This document shows, one piece after another, positions 24,642-33,118 of a stretch of 35,958 nt of DNA. Position 1 is the stretch's first letter. Each line of letters starts with the position of its first letter. Origin of the DNA: Coriobacteriales bacterium (GTDB lineage: Bacteria; Actinomycetota; Coriobacteriia; Coriobacteriales; UMGS124); assembly GCA_017515595.1 (NCBI GenBank), contig JAFWFL010000102.1, positions 1 through 35,958 of the forward strand. Reading direction: 5' to 3'. The notes beneath the pieces are model-generated. The model made no database searches and was not told the DNA's origin. It saw only the letters and a program-made list of their open reading frames with translations. The translations under genes were made by a program, and so were the position numbers.

Positions 24642-24959
24642 TTAAGGTGCAACACCAAATACTATGTCTTTAATGCCGAGAAATGCTTTCATGTCTAATA
24701 AGAGTTTTCCATGAGGCCAAATACCTGCTTCTGTCCAGTCACGTACGTAAGCGCTGCTTATGTATATATTACCCAGTTCACCATGGATGATGTTTGTTGC
24801 GCATGACTCCAGGCGTTGAGCTTCTTCATCTGATAGCAGGCGAGCCAACTGCTCGTTCATCCCTGTTCAAGCCTTTGCGCAATAGGTATCCAAAAGGATA
24901 TGCTTCTTATTCTTTTTGCGCATGTATTTTGTTAGAGCGTCGCTGTATATTACTTGCAT
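24642..24959 (-). CDS. Candidate selenoprotein of the HesB-like/CC-Se motif type, with in-frame TGA
   Basis: Reading from the ATG at 24959 (AGAGAGG eight bases upstream) gives 30 codons (MQVIYSDALTKYMRKKNKKH...CAKA), then TGA (24869-24867), then 74 more codons in the same frame to a TAA at 24642. As one chain of 105 residues it has the build of the small HesB-like family that carries Cys or Sec in the middle: an N-terminal strand/helix with a basic patch, a Cys/Sec region, and a C-terminal LLLDMKAFLGIKDIVFGV. Eleven bases after the TGA comes a 5-bp stem CGAGC/GCTCG with loop AGTTG, the same spacing as the minimal SECIS of E. coli fdhF. The residue would be Sec31, with Cys27 nearby. If TGA is a stop, there are two tiny genes or a pseudogene. 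Its end lies 23 bases before the regulator start. Confidence 0.65.
24840..24856 (-). promoter_or_regulatory. Candidate bacterial SECIS hairpin
   Basis: After the TGA the minus strand reads ACAGGGATGAA (11 nt), then CGAGC, loop AGTTG, then GCTCG. A guanine in the first two loop positions, as SelB needs, is present. An alternative stem AGCAG/CTGCT with a larger loop also exists. Support is from position and shape only. Confidence 0.5.
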
Positions 24960-25057
24960 CTTACATACCTCTCTCAGATACAGCCATTCCATCATTCTTA
25001 TATGTAGGCAACAAGCTGTCTGTATCAAGTCATTATACCTCACCTCGTAACAAAATT

Positions 25058-25243
25058 ATTATGTTTGATCTGACCGGATATTGTGAATTTTAGGCTGAAT
25101 AATTCTAGCCACATCTTTATATCTGACTAAAATACCGGTTCCATCATAGTATATTGTCCAGGTTTCTGCGTTACAGAAGGCATTATGGCATGTTACGTGA
25201 TATAGTAAGGACAATGACATTGGATTAACGGGGAGGCTTTATC
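25058..25243 (+). promoter_or_regulatory. Leader copy B with a covarying hairpin and a 12-codon reading frame before dpaL
   Basis: The first 130 bases match leader copy A (19933-20067). The hairpin is kept as TTCTG (25164-25168) and CAGAA (25174-25178): the C-G pair of copy A is a T-A pair here. GAAGG is nine bases before an ATG at 25190, just as in copy A, but this ATG opens only a 12-codon frame (MLRDIVRTMTLD) ending at 25228. The ribosome-binding site of dpaL (GGGGAGG, 25230-25236) follows at once. It could be a leader peptide, or the relic of a duplicated promoter. Confidence 0.65.
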
Positions 25244-26455
25244 ATGGAATTTCGTTTTAGCGATTTTACTGTTTTGGCAAACGAGACAGCGCCGGGTATG
25301 CCTCAAGGCCAGCAAGCTATGTTCAATGATGATGTTGCCAAAAACGTTGTGAGATTCCATCAAAGTGTGCCGGGGTATGAGCCAACCGAGCTTATCTCGT
25401 GGCAGGATTATGCCAAAGAGAATCATATAGCAGGGCTGTTTATAAAGAATGAGTCGACGCGTTTTGGACTCAAAGCTTTTAAAGGGCTTGGCGGAAGCTA
25501 TGCAATGTTCAGGATTTTATGCCAAGAGTTTGGATTCGATCCTTTAACTGCTGATTACCGTGATTTCCGGACTCCGGAGATTCAAAACAGATGCAAAGAT
25601 ATCCATTTCATCACCGCAACTGACGGAAACCACGGGAAGGGCGTCTCCTGGGCGGCAAAACTTTTTGGGTGCCCGGCAACCGTGTTTATGCCGGCAGGTA
25701 CGGTAGAAGCGCGCCGCAAAGCCATTGAAGATGCCGGCAACGCAACTGCTGAGATTACACCGTGGAACTATGACCGCACGGTAGCCTACGCAGCTGAAGT
25801 CGCAGCTAAAAACAACTGGATTCTTATTCAGGATACTGCCTGGGATGGTTATGAGCTTTATCCGGAGTGGGTTATTGACGGATATATGACCCTTGCTCTT
25901 GAGATGGCCACGCAACTGGGCGATATGCATCCAACACACGTATTTCTCCAGGCAGGAGTGGGTTCAATGGCGGGTGGCATCATGGAATACCTGTATCATC
26001 ACTACAGCAGCAAGCCTCCGCTTTTTACGATTGTGGAGCCAACCGAGACGGCCTGTATTTATGATTCAGCTTTAGCGGGTGACGGCCGCATGTATACCAC
26101 CAAGGGCCATGCCTCGACCATCATGGCAGGTCTCAACTGCGGCACTCCCTGTAAAACCGTGTGGCCGGTCCTGCGCGACATGGCTTCATATTATTGTGCC
26201 TGCAAAGATGATGTCACCAAACTCGGAATGATCACTTATGCTCATCCGCTTGGCCGTGACAGAGCCATAACAGCCGGAGAATCAGGTGCTGTGACCGGCG
26301 GCTTGGTTTTTGAGATTCTCAAAGACGAGAAATGCAGGCAGCTGTTCCGTATAGACGAGAAATCCGTGATTCTCCTCATCAACACGGAAGGCGATACCGA
26401 TCCCGAGAATTACCGGAGTATCGTGCACCAGAAGCAGCCTGTACATGAAGTATAG
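25244..26455 (+). CDS. dpaL: Diaminopropionate ammonia-lyase
   Basis: This 403-residue PLP enzyme splits 2,3-diaminopropionate to pyruvate and two ammonia. It shows the fold-type II pattern: the PLP lysine is K80 in GLKAFKGLGGSYAMF, the phosphate and catalytic region is ATDGNHGKGVSW (D127), and QDTAWDGYELYPEW carries the second catalytic aspartate (about D197). AGVGSMAGGIMEY is the glycine loop for the PLP phosphate. Length matches the E. coli YgeX family. GGGGAGG lies seven bases before the ATG. No YgeW/YgeY/hydantoinase genes are adjacent, so it is a stand-alone catabolic gene behind leader copy B. Confidence 0.95.
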   Translation: MEFRFSDFTVLANETAPGMPQGQQAMFNDDVAKNVVRFHQSVPGYEPTELISWQDYAKENHIAGLFIKNESTRFGLKAFKGLGGSYAMFRILCQEFGFDPLTADYRDFRTPEIQNRCKDIHFITATDGNHGKGVSWAAKLFGCPATVFMPAGTVEARRKAIEDAGNATAEITPWNYDRTVAYAAEVAAKNNWILIQDTAWDGYELYPEWVIDGYMTLALEMATQLGDMHPTHVFLQAGVGSMAGGIMEYLYHHYSSKPPLFTIVEPTETACIYDSALAGDGRMYTTKGHASTIMAGLNCGTPCKTVWPVLRDMASYYCACKDDVTKLGMITYAHPLGRDRAITAGESGAVTGGLVFEILKDEKCRQLFRIDEKSVILLINTEGDTDPENYRSIVHQKQPVHEV

Positions 26456-26476
26456 CTTTGCTCTGTTTCGAGCTGC

Positions 26477-26705
26477 TGCGCACAAAAATGACCCCGTTTT
26501 GGCCACAAATTTTGAATGTGTGGACATCTAGCGCCTGATCTCTTCTTCACTACAACAAGCAAATACTTTTGCCGAGAAGAACACGCAGGTAGAAAGCCTA
26601 ACACTTTTCGAGGGTTCATCGGCTAAAGAGGTTTGGGCTATGATTTGGCTTCAAGTGGCCACACATTCAATATTTGTGGCCAAAACCGGGTTATTTTTGT
26701 GCGCA
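26477..26705. repeat. Palindromic element 2 (47-bp inverted repeats around a hairpin core)
   Basis: The arms at 26477-26523 and 26659-26705 match at 44 of 47 positions as inverted copies. Each arm holds an inner GGCCACA...TGTGG palindrome. The core has GCCGAGAAGAACACGCAGGT (26571-26590), nearly the same as GCCGAGAAGAACGCGCAGGT in element 1, and CGAGAAG pairs with CTTTTCG (26604-26610) across a 24-nt loop. The arm ends share TGYGCACARAAAT and CCCGT with element 1, but the inner palindromes differ. No transposase gene is present. Confidence 0.82.
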
Positions 26706-26744
26706 AAAGATTCTTTGGACAGTCTGTTTTCTTATCTTTAATTT

Positions 26745-26761
26745 GTCAACTGGCAGTTGAC
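26745..26761. promoter_or_regulatory. 17-bp perfect palindrome upstream of the vWA gene
   Basis: GTCAACTG-G-CAGTTGAC is a perfect palindrome with a single central base, typical of a dimeric repressor site. It includes TTGACC, which could be a -35 for the vWA gene 93 bases downstream. Confidence 0.45.
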
Positions 26762-26853
26762 CAAATGGGTTTTAAAACGGTGCACAATTCTTCTTGTAAC
26801 AACGGAGGTGCCAAAGACAGGCGCCGGGTGTTTATGAGAGAAAGGACAGCACC

Positions 26854-27567
26854 ATGAAAGAGAACCTCACTGAGCTCGTATTTATTCTTGACCGCAGCGG
26901 CAGCATGGGTGGGCTTGAAGACGATACCATTGGAGGCTTTAACTCAACGCTTGATACCCATAAGGCAGAAGAAGGGGAGGCGGTTGTCTCGACTGTGCTT
27001 TTTGACCATGAGACAAAGGTACTTCATGACAGGGTTCCAATCCAAAAAGTAGAGCACATTACCCGCAATGATTACCAGGTACGCGGGAGCACTGCTTTGC
27101 TCGACGCGGTTGGTTCTTCTATCCGCCACATTGAGCGTGTACACTCCTATCTTCCTGAGGAATATCGTCCGGCACGTACTATTTTTGTGATCACCACTGA
27201 CGGATATGAGAACTCAAGCCACAAATATACCTACGGTGCAATCAAAGAGACCATTGAGCGCAAGCGCAAGGAGGACTGGGAGTTTTTGTTCTTAGGCGCT
27301 AATATTGATGCTGTTAAAGAAGCTGAGCGTATTGGTATTCACCAAGACAGAGCTGTTACTTACATGGCAGATTCTCAAGGTCAGCGTCTTGCTTATGAAT
27401 CAGTGAACGGCGCCCTTAGTGAGATGCGTTGCTCTAAAAAAATGTCTGCCGTATCGGGCGCCTGGAAAGCTGCGGTAGAAGCAGACACGGCAGCCCGTGG
27501 CAGCAAGCCTGATAAACATACCTCAGATCAGGGCTCAAAGCTTCACAAGCTCTTCTCGAGGAAGTAA
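26854..27567 (+). CDS. vWA-domain protein (TerY-like)
   Basis: This 237-residue cytosolic protein is essentially one von Willebrand A domain. The metal-ion-dependent adhesion site is complete: DRSGS (D13, S15, S17), T80 in RGSTALLDA and D116 in ITTDGYENS. It would bind a divalent metal and a protein partner. The C-terminal 40 residues are charged and low in order (ARGSKPDKHTSDQGSK). GAAAGGA lies seven bases before the ATG. No TerY-cluster kinase, phosphatase or MoxR ATPase is nearby, so its partner is unknown. Confidence 0.88.
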   Translation: MKENLTELVFILDRSGSMGGLEDDTIGGFNSTLDTHKAEEGEAVVSTVLFDHETKVLHDRVPIQKVEHITRNDYQVRGSTALLDAVGSSIRHIERVHSYLPEEYRPARTIFVITTDGYENSSHKYTYGAIKETIERKRKEDWEFLFLGANIDAVKEAERIGIHQDRAVTYMADSQGQRLAYESVNGALSEMRCSKKMSAVSGAWKAAVEADTAARGSKPDKHTSDQGSKLHKLFSRK

Positions 27568-27602
27568 TTTAAAGATACCTGTCCTGCTGTGAGATAACAA
27601 TA

Positions 27603-27642
27603 AAAAATGCAAGAGAGAACGCAAATTCTCTCTTGCATTTTT
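27603..27642. terminator. Terminator after the vWA gene
   Basis: A perfect 17-bp stem, AAAAATGCAAGAGAGAA (27603-27619) with its complement at 27626-27642, 6-nt loop, ending in five T on the plus strand. Confidence 0.92.
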
Positions 27643-27733
27643 CTGCTGATAATTACAACCGTGACACCCGTGTAAGCTGCTATACTATACCGTTGTCTGA
27701 ATACTCTTGTCGGTCGCAGATAAAGGACATGTT

Positions 27734-30487
27734 ATGAAGCAGCTTTGCGGGCGGGGATATGGTTTACCGTACGGTTCTCCGGGTTATGGCAAAGTATTAA
27801 TTATTGCGGTATTGATGGCTGGTATCGCGCTTCTGTACCTTGTATTCTCTATAGCTCTTAAGAGTGTATATGCCGGTGAAATTCAGCAAGCAGATACGGT
27901 GTTAAATGCAGACTCCGAGTCCCGTGTTATCCCGGTCTATTTTGATTCCTATACAGATGGGCAAAATAAGACATTCGAGATGGTCATGGATGATGACTGG
28001 TTTGATGCTTCTGCCGAGGAATACAACCATAAGCTTGCGCAGCTCTCCATGTGTATGGCTATTTCTGCATTTCGCCCGAGTTCGGTTTCTGATGCAGCGA
28101 TTGACCCTGACAAGCATCTCGAAGAGTTTTTAACAGAGGCCGGATTTACGAACCTGCGCAGCGATGACTATGATAAAAATCCTTCTCCGTATACGGTGGC
28201 GACCGTCATTGGCAGCCAGGTGCTGGCAGATGAAGATGGTCCGTACACCCTGGTTGCTTGTGGTGTATGCGGCGGCAGGTACAAAAATGAATGGATGTCA
28301 AATTTTACCATCGGTACGGATGCGCGCCATAAAGGATTTAATGATTCGGCCCTGCATGTTGAGGATCGTATTTTTGGATATATTGCTCAAAACGGTATCA
28401 CCGGCCGGATTAAGCTTTGGATCAGTGGTTTTAGCCGCGGTGGAGCCATTAGCAACATTGTCGCTGCCGACATGGTTGACTAAGCTGTAATGGCTCGTAA
28501 AGATATTTTTGCGTATACGTTTGCAAGCCCTCGTACTACAAAAAATCCTCGATACGGAGAATACCCCAATATTTTTAATATCGTAGGCAAGATGGATATA
28601 GTTCCCCAGGTACCGCTTGAGGACTGGGGGTATGAACGTTACGGTACGGACCTTTCGACTCCCGCGCAAGAAACCGACAGTGATTATTATAAGCTCCAGC
28701 AGGCTGCCAATAAGGTATATCACGAGATCATTGGTACTGATTTTGATTTTTGGAACAATGTTGAGCTTAATGCACAGCTTAAAACGGTTCTCAGTTATAT
28801 CCTGGCTATTTCGCCCACAAATGAAGTTTATGCTGAGCATATGGAGGACCATATTGTTCAAATTTACGGAGAGCGGGATATTGCAAACATCCTGACTCAG
28901 GTTTTGGCAATGGCCAATGATTCCGAGTTTATAACACCTGAGAACATCGAAGAAGCAAGTGCGCTTTTGGACTATATTACTGCTTCTGTCGCAGGCTTTG
29001 TGACTCGCAGCGGCTATGCCTATAGTAACTGGCATGCAGTAGGAATTGGAGCGAACCTCTTCCATGAGCATAATCCTGACGTGTATTTGGCATGGCTTTT
29101 CTCGTCAGATGATCCTGCCAGCATCTTCTCGGATAATGGGTTTTATTACCGCTTTGTTGTTGAAGGAGATGTTAACCTTGTTCTTTATGATGAGGAAATC
29201 AAAGTTTTGCAACAGATGGACAACACCGGGACTGTTCAATATGAGTTCAACAATAATGAAACCTCAGCGCTCAGTACGACTCCGGGTGAGCAAACGCATA
29301 TCTTTATGCTCAGGGCTGGGGGTCGGAGCATTTGTGTTATTCCTTGTGACAAAAAGTACCACCTTGGTATAATTGCAAACAGCGATCAGACAGTGTCGTT
29401 TTACGAAGTAAGCAATTATGTCGGTTTTACTGAAGGTGCGGTAAGCAAACAAATCTCTTTGGATATGAAGCAAGGGGATGAGCAGCTTGCGGACATACTT
29501 ATAACCGCAGGTGAATATGCCGAGCATAGCGGTGAATCTCTGGAGTCCTTCTATACCGGGTACCGCCAAACCGAACTATCGTATTCTCCCGGTCTTTTGA
29601 CGCGACTCGAGAATATCAATGTTTTTGGCCTTTCTTGGACACAGATGCTTCTGGTTCTTGGATTGATTATTATCCTGGTATTTACGCTCATTGTGACAAT
29701 TTGTATGCTTTTGGGCCGCAGACATGACCGTAAGATTCAAGAGATGGATATCGAGAAGATCCCCACTTCTGTGCCGCTTCCGAGTGTACACTGGCTTTTT
29801 ATTGTGTTTATGCTGATTGTACTTTGTTATGTTATGAGTGAAGTCTTGGCATACCGGTTTGGTACGTTAAATCCTGTGCGTATTTTCTTTAAAGTAACGG
29901 CTACGGCGCTCGTGGTGTTCATTGCTTTATCGGCGACAGTGAGAACGCGCTGGCTGAGAGATGTCGTGGTATGCTTTGGCCTGATTCTATGCTGTGTGGG
30001 AGATCTCCTGCTTAACATTATGCCCTTACCGGGCATGATTGCTTTTGGCCTTGCCCATGTGGTGTTCCTCACTGCATTTATAGCAGATGAGCACCCAAGC
30101 CGCACACAAGTAATTGTATGGGTTACTTTTGTTGTTGTAACCATAGTTGTCTGTATTCTTATACGCAGCAAAGTTGGTATGTACTTGATTCCCGCTATGA
30201 TTTATGCTTCGCTTCTGTGGGCACTGCTCGTATTTGGCTGGCGTCAGCCTCCGATTTTGCGTTTGGCAATTGTATTCTTTATCTTGAGTGATGCGATGAC
30301 CGCTTGGGCTACTCTATATGGACTTGGTCAGACCCCGTTTAGAACGCTTGAACTGGCGTTCTATTATGCTGCGATTTATCTGTTTGCATACGAGATTTGG
30401 CGCCGTTCGTTTGGTCCAAAGCCTGCTCACATTCTGAGTACAAAAGCTCCGGCGGTAGTTGCGGCAGAATCAGCTGCCGCCCAATAA
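27734..30487 (+). pseudogene. Membrane lipase fused to a YhhN lysoplasmalogenase domain, broken by one in-frame TAA
   Basis: The reading frame is open for 917 codons apart from TAA at 28481-28483 (codon 250). Part one (27734-28483) has a signal/anchor helix (about residues 19-42) and a class-3-lipase core with the nucleophile S234 in GFSRGGA. Part two restarts in the same frame at ATG 28490 and continues the same fold with KDIFAYTFASPRTT, the strand that normally follows the nucleophile helix. One helix near codon 637 then leads to about seven more helices (codons 680-890) with GDLLLNIMPLPGMIAFGLAH and FFILSDAMTAWATLYG, the YhhN/TMEM86 signature. AAAGGA precedes the ATG at 27734. The intact product would join an extracytoplasmic lipase to a lysoplasmalogenase. 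Readthrough, reinitiation six bases on, a recent mutation or a sequence error are all possible. Confidence 0.8.
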
Positions 30488-30495
30488 GTAACAGA

Positions 30496-30534
30496 GGGGA
30501 GAAAACGAGGTAATCACTACCTCGTTTTCTCCCC
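30496..30534. terminator. Bidirectional terminator between convergent genes
   Basis: GGGGAGAAAACGAGGTA (30496-30512) and its exact complement (30518-30534) form a 17-bp stem with loop ATCAC. It serves the lipase-YhhN gene and the ArsC-like gene. Confidence 0.9.
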
Positions 30535-30542
30535 AGATCTGA

Positions 30543-30893
30543 TTATCCTTCTTCAATCCAAGCTTTCCAGGTATCAGGTGCGTTACCAACGGTTGCTTTT
30601 TTGGCATTGCGCACAATGGGAGTGCGCAAAAGCTGCTGGTTTTCGAGCAGCTTATCAAACTTCATTGCCTCGGGCGTGTATTTCAAGAGAGCAAGCGTAT
30701 CCTGGTCATGAGCTTTCTCGTTAATAAGTGCGCTGATGCCGCCTACGCTCTGAATGACACTTTGAAGTTCACCTTTACTGAGGCCCTTCTCGGCCAGATC
30801 AATATATTGATATTTGATGCGGCGTTCTTTAAAGAACCGCTCGGCCTTACGGGTATCCTGGCACTTCTTGGTTCCAAAAATCTGGATGTTCAT
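30543..30893 (-). CDS. ArsC/Spx-family thioredoxin-fold protein
   Basis: This 116-residue protein has the ArsC-like fold: MNIQIFGTKKCQDTRKAERF with a single active-site cysteine C11 in place of a CxxC pair, and LLRTPIV (88-94) with the conserved cis-proline. It resembles the YffB/ArsC-related reductases rather than true arsenate reductases, and its substrate is unknown. I use the ATG at 30893: the family begins here, and a longer reading would run into the DUF853 gene. It lies four bases after that gene, in the queD operon. Confidence 0.85.
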   Translation of the reverse strand: MNIQIFGTKKCQDTRKAERFFKERRIKYQYIDLAEKGLSKGELQSVIQSVGGISALINEKAHDQDTLALLKYTPEAMKFDKLLENQQLLRTPIVRNAKKATVGNAPDTWKAWIEEG

Positions 30894-30897
30894 AGCG

Positions 30898-32553
30898 CTA
30901 TCTTCTGGTTCCGAATATTCCGCGCAGGATGTCTTTACCTGCCTGCTTGCCAATTTGGTCAAAAATTGAACCGGCAGTCTTAAGAACCTGCTTTCTCATT
31001 TGTTCCGCCTCTTTTTGACGTTCGCGAGCGCGGCGTTCCTGCTCCTTTTGTGCTTCGCGCGCTCTGCGCTCCTGTTCTTTTTGGGCTTCACGTGCGCGGC
31101 GTTCAGCCTCACGCTCGAGTTCGCGGCGCGCCTGTTGAGCCTGTCTTTCGATCTCTTTCAGACGTTTCTCTTCTTCATTGGCTCGTTCTGCCTCGAGTTT
31201 TGCGCGTTCTTCTTCTATGCGTTTGCGTTCCTCCTCAAGAGCTGCTTCCTGAGCGGCTTTTAAGGCGGTTTCGGCAATGATTTCGTACGCGCTTACGCGG
31301 TCAATGGACTCGGCGTACTTGATGTTGAGATACATCTGCTGCTCAAGACAGGAGTTAATTACTTCCTGCGAAGCAGCTGCCATGAGGCACTGCGGAGGCA
31401 AAACCTTAGCGTTTTCTACAATACAGGGAGCGCCTTTCTCGTCTAAGAAACTCACGAGGGCTTCTCCGGTACCAAGCTCCAGGAGTACCTGTGCAGCATC
31501 AAAGTTGGGATTGACCCTAAAGGCTTGTGCGGCAGCCCGTACGGCTTTTTGCTCCTGAGGAGTGTAGGCACGCAAACCGTGCTGGACACGGTTCGAAAGC
31601 TGGGCCAGGACTTCATTGGGGATATCGCTCGGCGACTGGGTAATAAAGTAGACGCCCACGCCCTTGGAACGAATAAGCTTAATGATCTGAACAATTTTAT
31701 CGATGAGCGCTTTGGGAAGGTTATCAAAGAGCAGGTGAGCCTCATCAAAGAAGAAGACAAACTTGGGTTTCTCGGGATCTCCTACCTCGGGTAAGGTCTC
31801 AAACAGGTAACTCAGAATATAGAGGAGGAACATCGAGTAGATTTGAGGAGTCTGCATGATCCTCATGGCGTTGAGCACGTTTACGTACCCGCGGCCGTCA
31901 GGAGCGCAGGCAAAGAGGTCGTGTACATCAAGTGCGGGTTCGCCAAAGAAGTGGTCGCCACCCTGCTGTTCAATGGAGAGCAGCGAACGCAGAATAGCGC
32001 CTACGCTTGCTTTGGCAACATGGCCATAAATGGTTTCGAAGTCATCGGAGTGCTCGTAAACGTAGTTGAGAAGAGCGCGCAGGTCTTTGAGGTCTATGAG
32101 CAAAAGACCCTGGTCATCGGCCACACGGAAAACAATGTTCAAAATGCCTTCCTGAACATCGGTCAAACCGAGGAGGCGTGCCAGCAATACCGGTCCCATA
32201 TCCGAGACGGTAACGCGTACGGGCATACCCGAGCCTGTTAGCATATCCCAAAAACGAACCGGACAGCCTCTGTACTCCCAATACTCGCGGATGCCAAACC
32301 TGTCGATGCGCTTTTGCATACCCTCGTTGTCGACGCCAGGCTGGGCCATGCCGCTGATGTCACCCTTAACGTCTGCCATGAACACGGGAACGCCTGCCGC
32401 GCTAAAGCCCTCGGCCATAACCTTAAAAGTAACCGTCTTACCCGTTCCGCTTGCTCCCGCTATGAGACCGTGGCGGTTTGCCTGGTTCAGCAACAGGTTG
32501 CAGGGATTGCCGGTGTCTCCTAAGGCCATATAGATGCGGTCATTAATAAGCAT
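30898..32553 (-). CDS. HerA-like ATPase (DUF853)
   Basis: This 551-residue protein is a hexameric FtsK/HerA-type motor ATPase. Walker A is GASGTGKT (33-40), with Walker B in FVFFFDEAHLL near residue 270, and ITQSPSDIPNEVL follows as sensor region. Residues 430-535 are a long charged coiled coil (for example REAQKEQERRAREAQKEQER) rich in Arg and Glu, coded by internally repeated DNA. This tail is a usual feature of the YjgR branch. AAAAGGAGG precedes the ATG. No NurA nuclease or restriction partner is adjacent. It sits 12 bases after queD and is followed by the ArsC-like gene. Confidence 0.9.
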   Translation of the reverse strand: MLINDRIYMALGDTGNPCNLLLNQANRHGLIAGASGTGKTVTFKVMAEGFSAAGVPVFMADVKGDISGMAQPGVDNEGMQKRIDRFGIREYWEYRGCPVRFWDMLTGSGMPVRVTVSDMGPVLLARLLGLTDVQEGILNIVFRVADDQGLLLIDLKDLRALLNYVYEHSDDFETIYGHVAKASVGAILRSLLSIEQQGGDHFFGEPALDVHDLFACAPDGRGYVNVLNAMRIMQTPQIYSMFLLYILSYLFETLPEVGDPEKPKFVFFFDEAHLLFDNLPKALIDKIVQIIKLIRSKGVGVYFITQSPSDIPNEVLAQLSNRVQHGLRAYTPQEQKAVRAAAQAFRVNPNFDAAQVLLELGTGEALVSFLDEKGAPCIVENAKVLPPQCLMAAASQEVINSCLEQQMYLNIKYAESIDRVSAYEIIAETALKAAQEAALEEERKRIEEERAKLEAERANEEEKRLKEIERQAQQARRELEREAERRAREAQKEQERRAREAQKEQERRARERQKEAEQMRKQVLKTAGSIFDQIGKQAGKDILRGIFGTRR

Positions 32554-32565
32554 AAAGCCCTCCTT

Positions 32566-32904
32566 TTACTCGTCGCGTTCCCAAACGGCGATGTTTGTCT
32601 CGGTTTCGGCAACTTCTACTTTATAACAGGTTTCACCAATTTGCTCGGCACACCAACGCGCGATATTCTCGGCAGTTGGGTTATAAGGAAGAGTTTCATT
32701 AAGATTGGTATGGTCAAGTGTGCCATGAATAAGCTTTTTAATGCGGGTGAAGTCTATAACCATGCCGTCTTCATTAAGCTCTTTGGATTTGCAATGTACG
32801 GTAATAATCCAGTTGTGGCCATGGAGAGCCTCGCAATATCCCTCTACACAGCTGTCTACCGCATGAGCTCCGCTGATTTCGAGCCGCTTACTTACGTAAT
32901 ACAC
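32566..32904 (-). CDS. queD: 6-carboxy-5,6,7,8-tetrahydropterin synthase (QueD)
   Basis: This 112-residue enzyme makes carboxytetrahydropterin from dihydroneopterin triphosphate for queuosine/7-deazapurine synthesis. The zinc histidines are H14 (SGAHAV), H28 and H30 (LHGHNW); the catalytic cysteine is C24, with D64-H65 (LDHTNLNE) and the binding glutamate in VAETETNIAVW. I choose a GTG start (32904-32902): it has AGGAG five bases upstream and gives the standard MYYVSKRLEISGAH. An upstream ATG at 32931 has no such site. No other queuosine gene is adjacent; the QueG-like gene at 20068 is 12 kb away. Confidence 0.92.
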   Translation of the reverse strand: MYYVSKRLEISGAHAVDSCVEGYCEALHGHNWIITVHCKSKELNEDGMVIDFTRIKKLIHGTLDHTNLNETLPYNPTAENIARWCAEQIGETCYKVEVAETETNIAVWERDE

Positions 32905-33018
32905 AGACGCTCCTAACCAATCCTCAATCACAGTATACGTAACTCTTCATTTTACCTCACAAAAAGAAGAATAAGCGGCACAGTATGAAGGCATAGTCAT
33001 TCTCACAAAAATCTCTGC

Positions 33019-33103
33019 TACAATAGGTCCTATTATGAGTCTGAGCGGTCTTGTGATTTTGTTAGACTTTTTGTTTGTGCGTGAGATTTGCGGCTTGAAT
33101 TAG
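33019..33103 (+). promoter_or_regulatory. Extended -10 promoter and possible 22-codon leader frame
   Basis: TGCTACAAT ending at 33024 is an extended -10. Just downstream, ATG at 33035 opens 22 codons (MSLSGLVILLDFLFVREICG...) that stop at 33103, inside the ribosome-binding site of the next gene. No ribosome-binding site precedes it, so the peptide is doubtful. Confidence 0.35.
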
Positions 33104-33118
33104 GGAGCTGAGTAGTCT

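Noticed and set aside
26477-26705. Insertion sequence remnant
   Set aside because: The inverted repeats are long but there is no transposase, no clear target-site duplication and the core folds as a hairpin; I treat it as a non-coding palindromic element instead.
26633-26857. 74-codon reading frame before the vWA gene
   Set aside because: It begins inside the right arm region of element 2, has no ribosome-binding site and overlaps the vWA start; the sequence is low-complexity and unlike a protein.
28481-28483. Recoding of the TAA as an amino acid
   Set aside because: TAA is not used for selenocysteine or pyrrolysine in known bacteria, and no downstream structure stands out; mutation or reinitiation is simpler.
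28298-29071. 257-codon minus-strand frame
   Set aside because: It is antisense to the lipase-YhhN gene, whose domains are clear.
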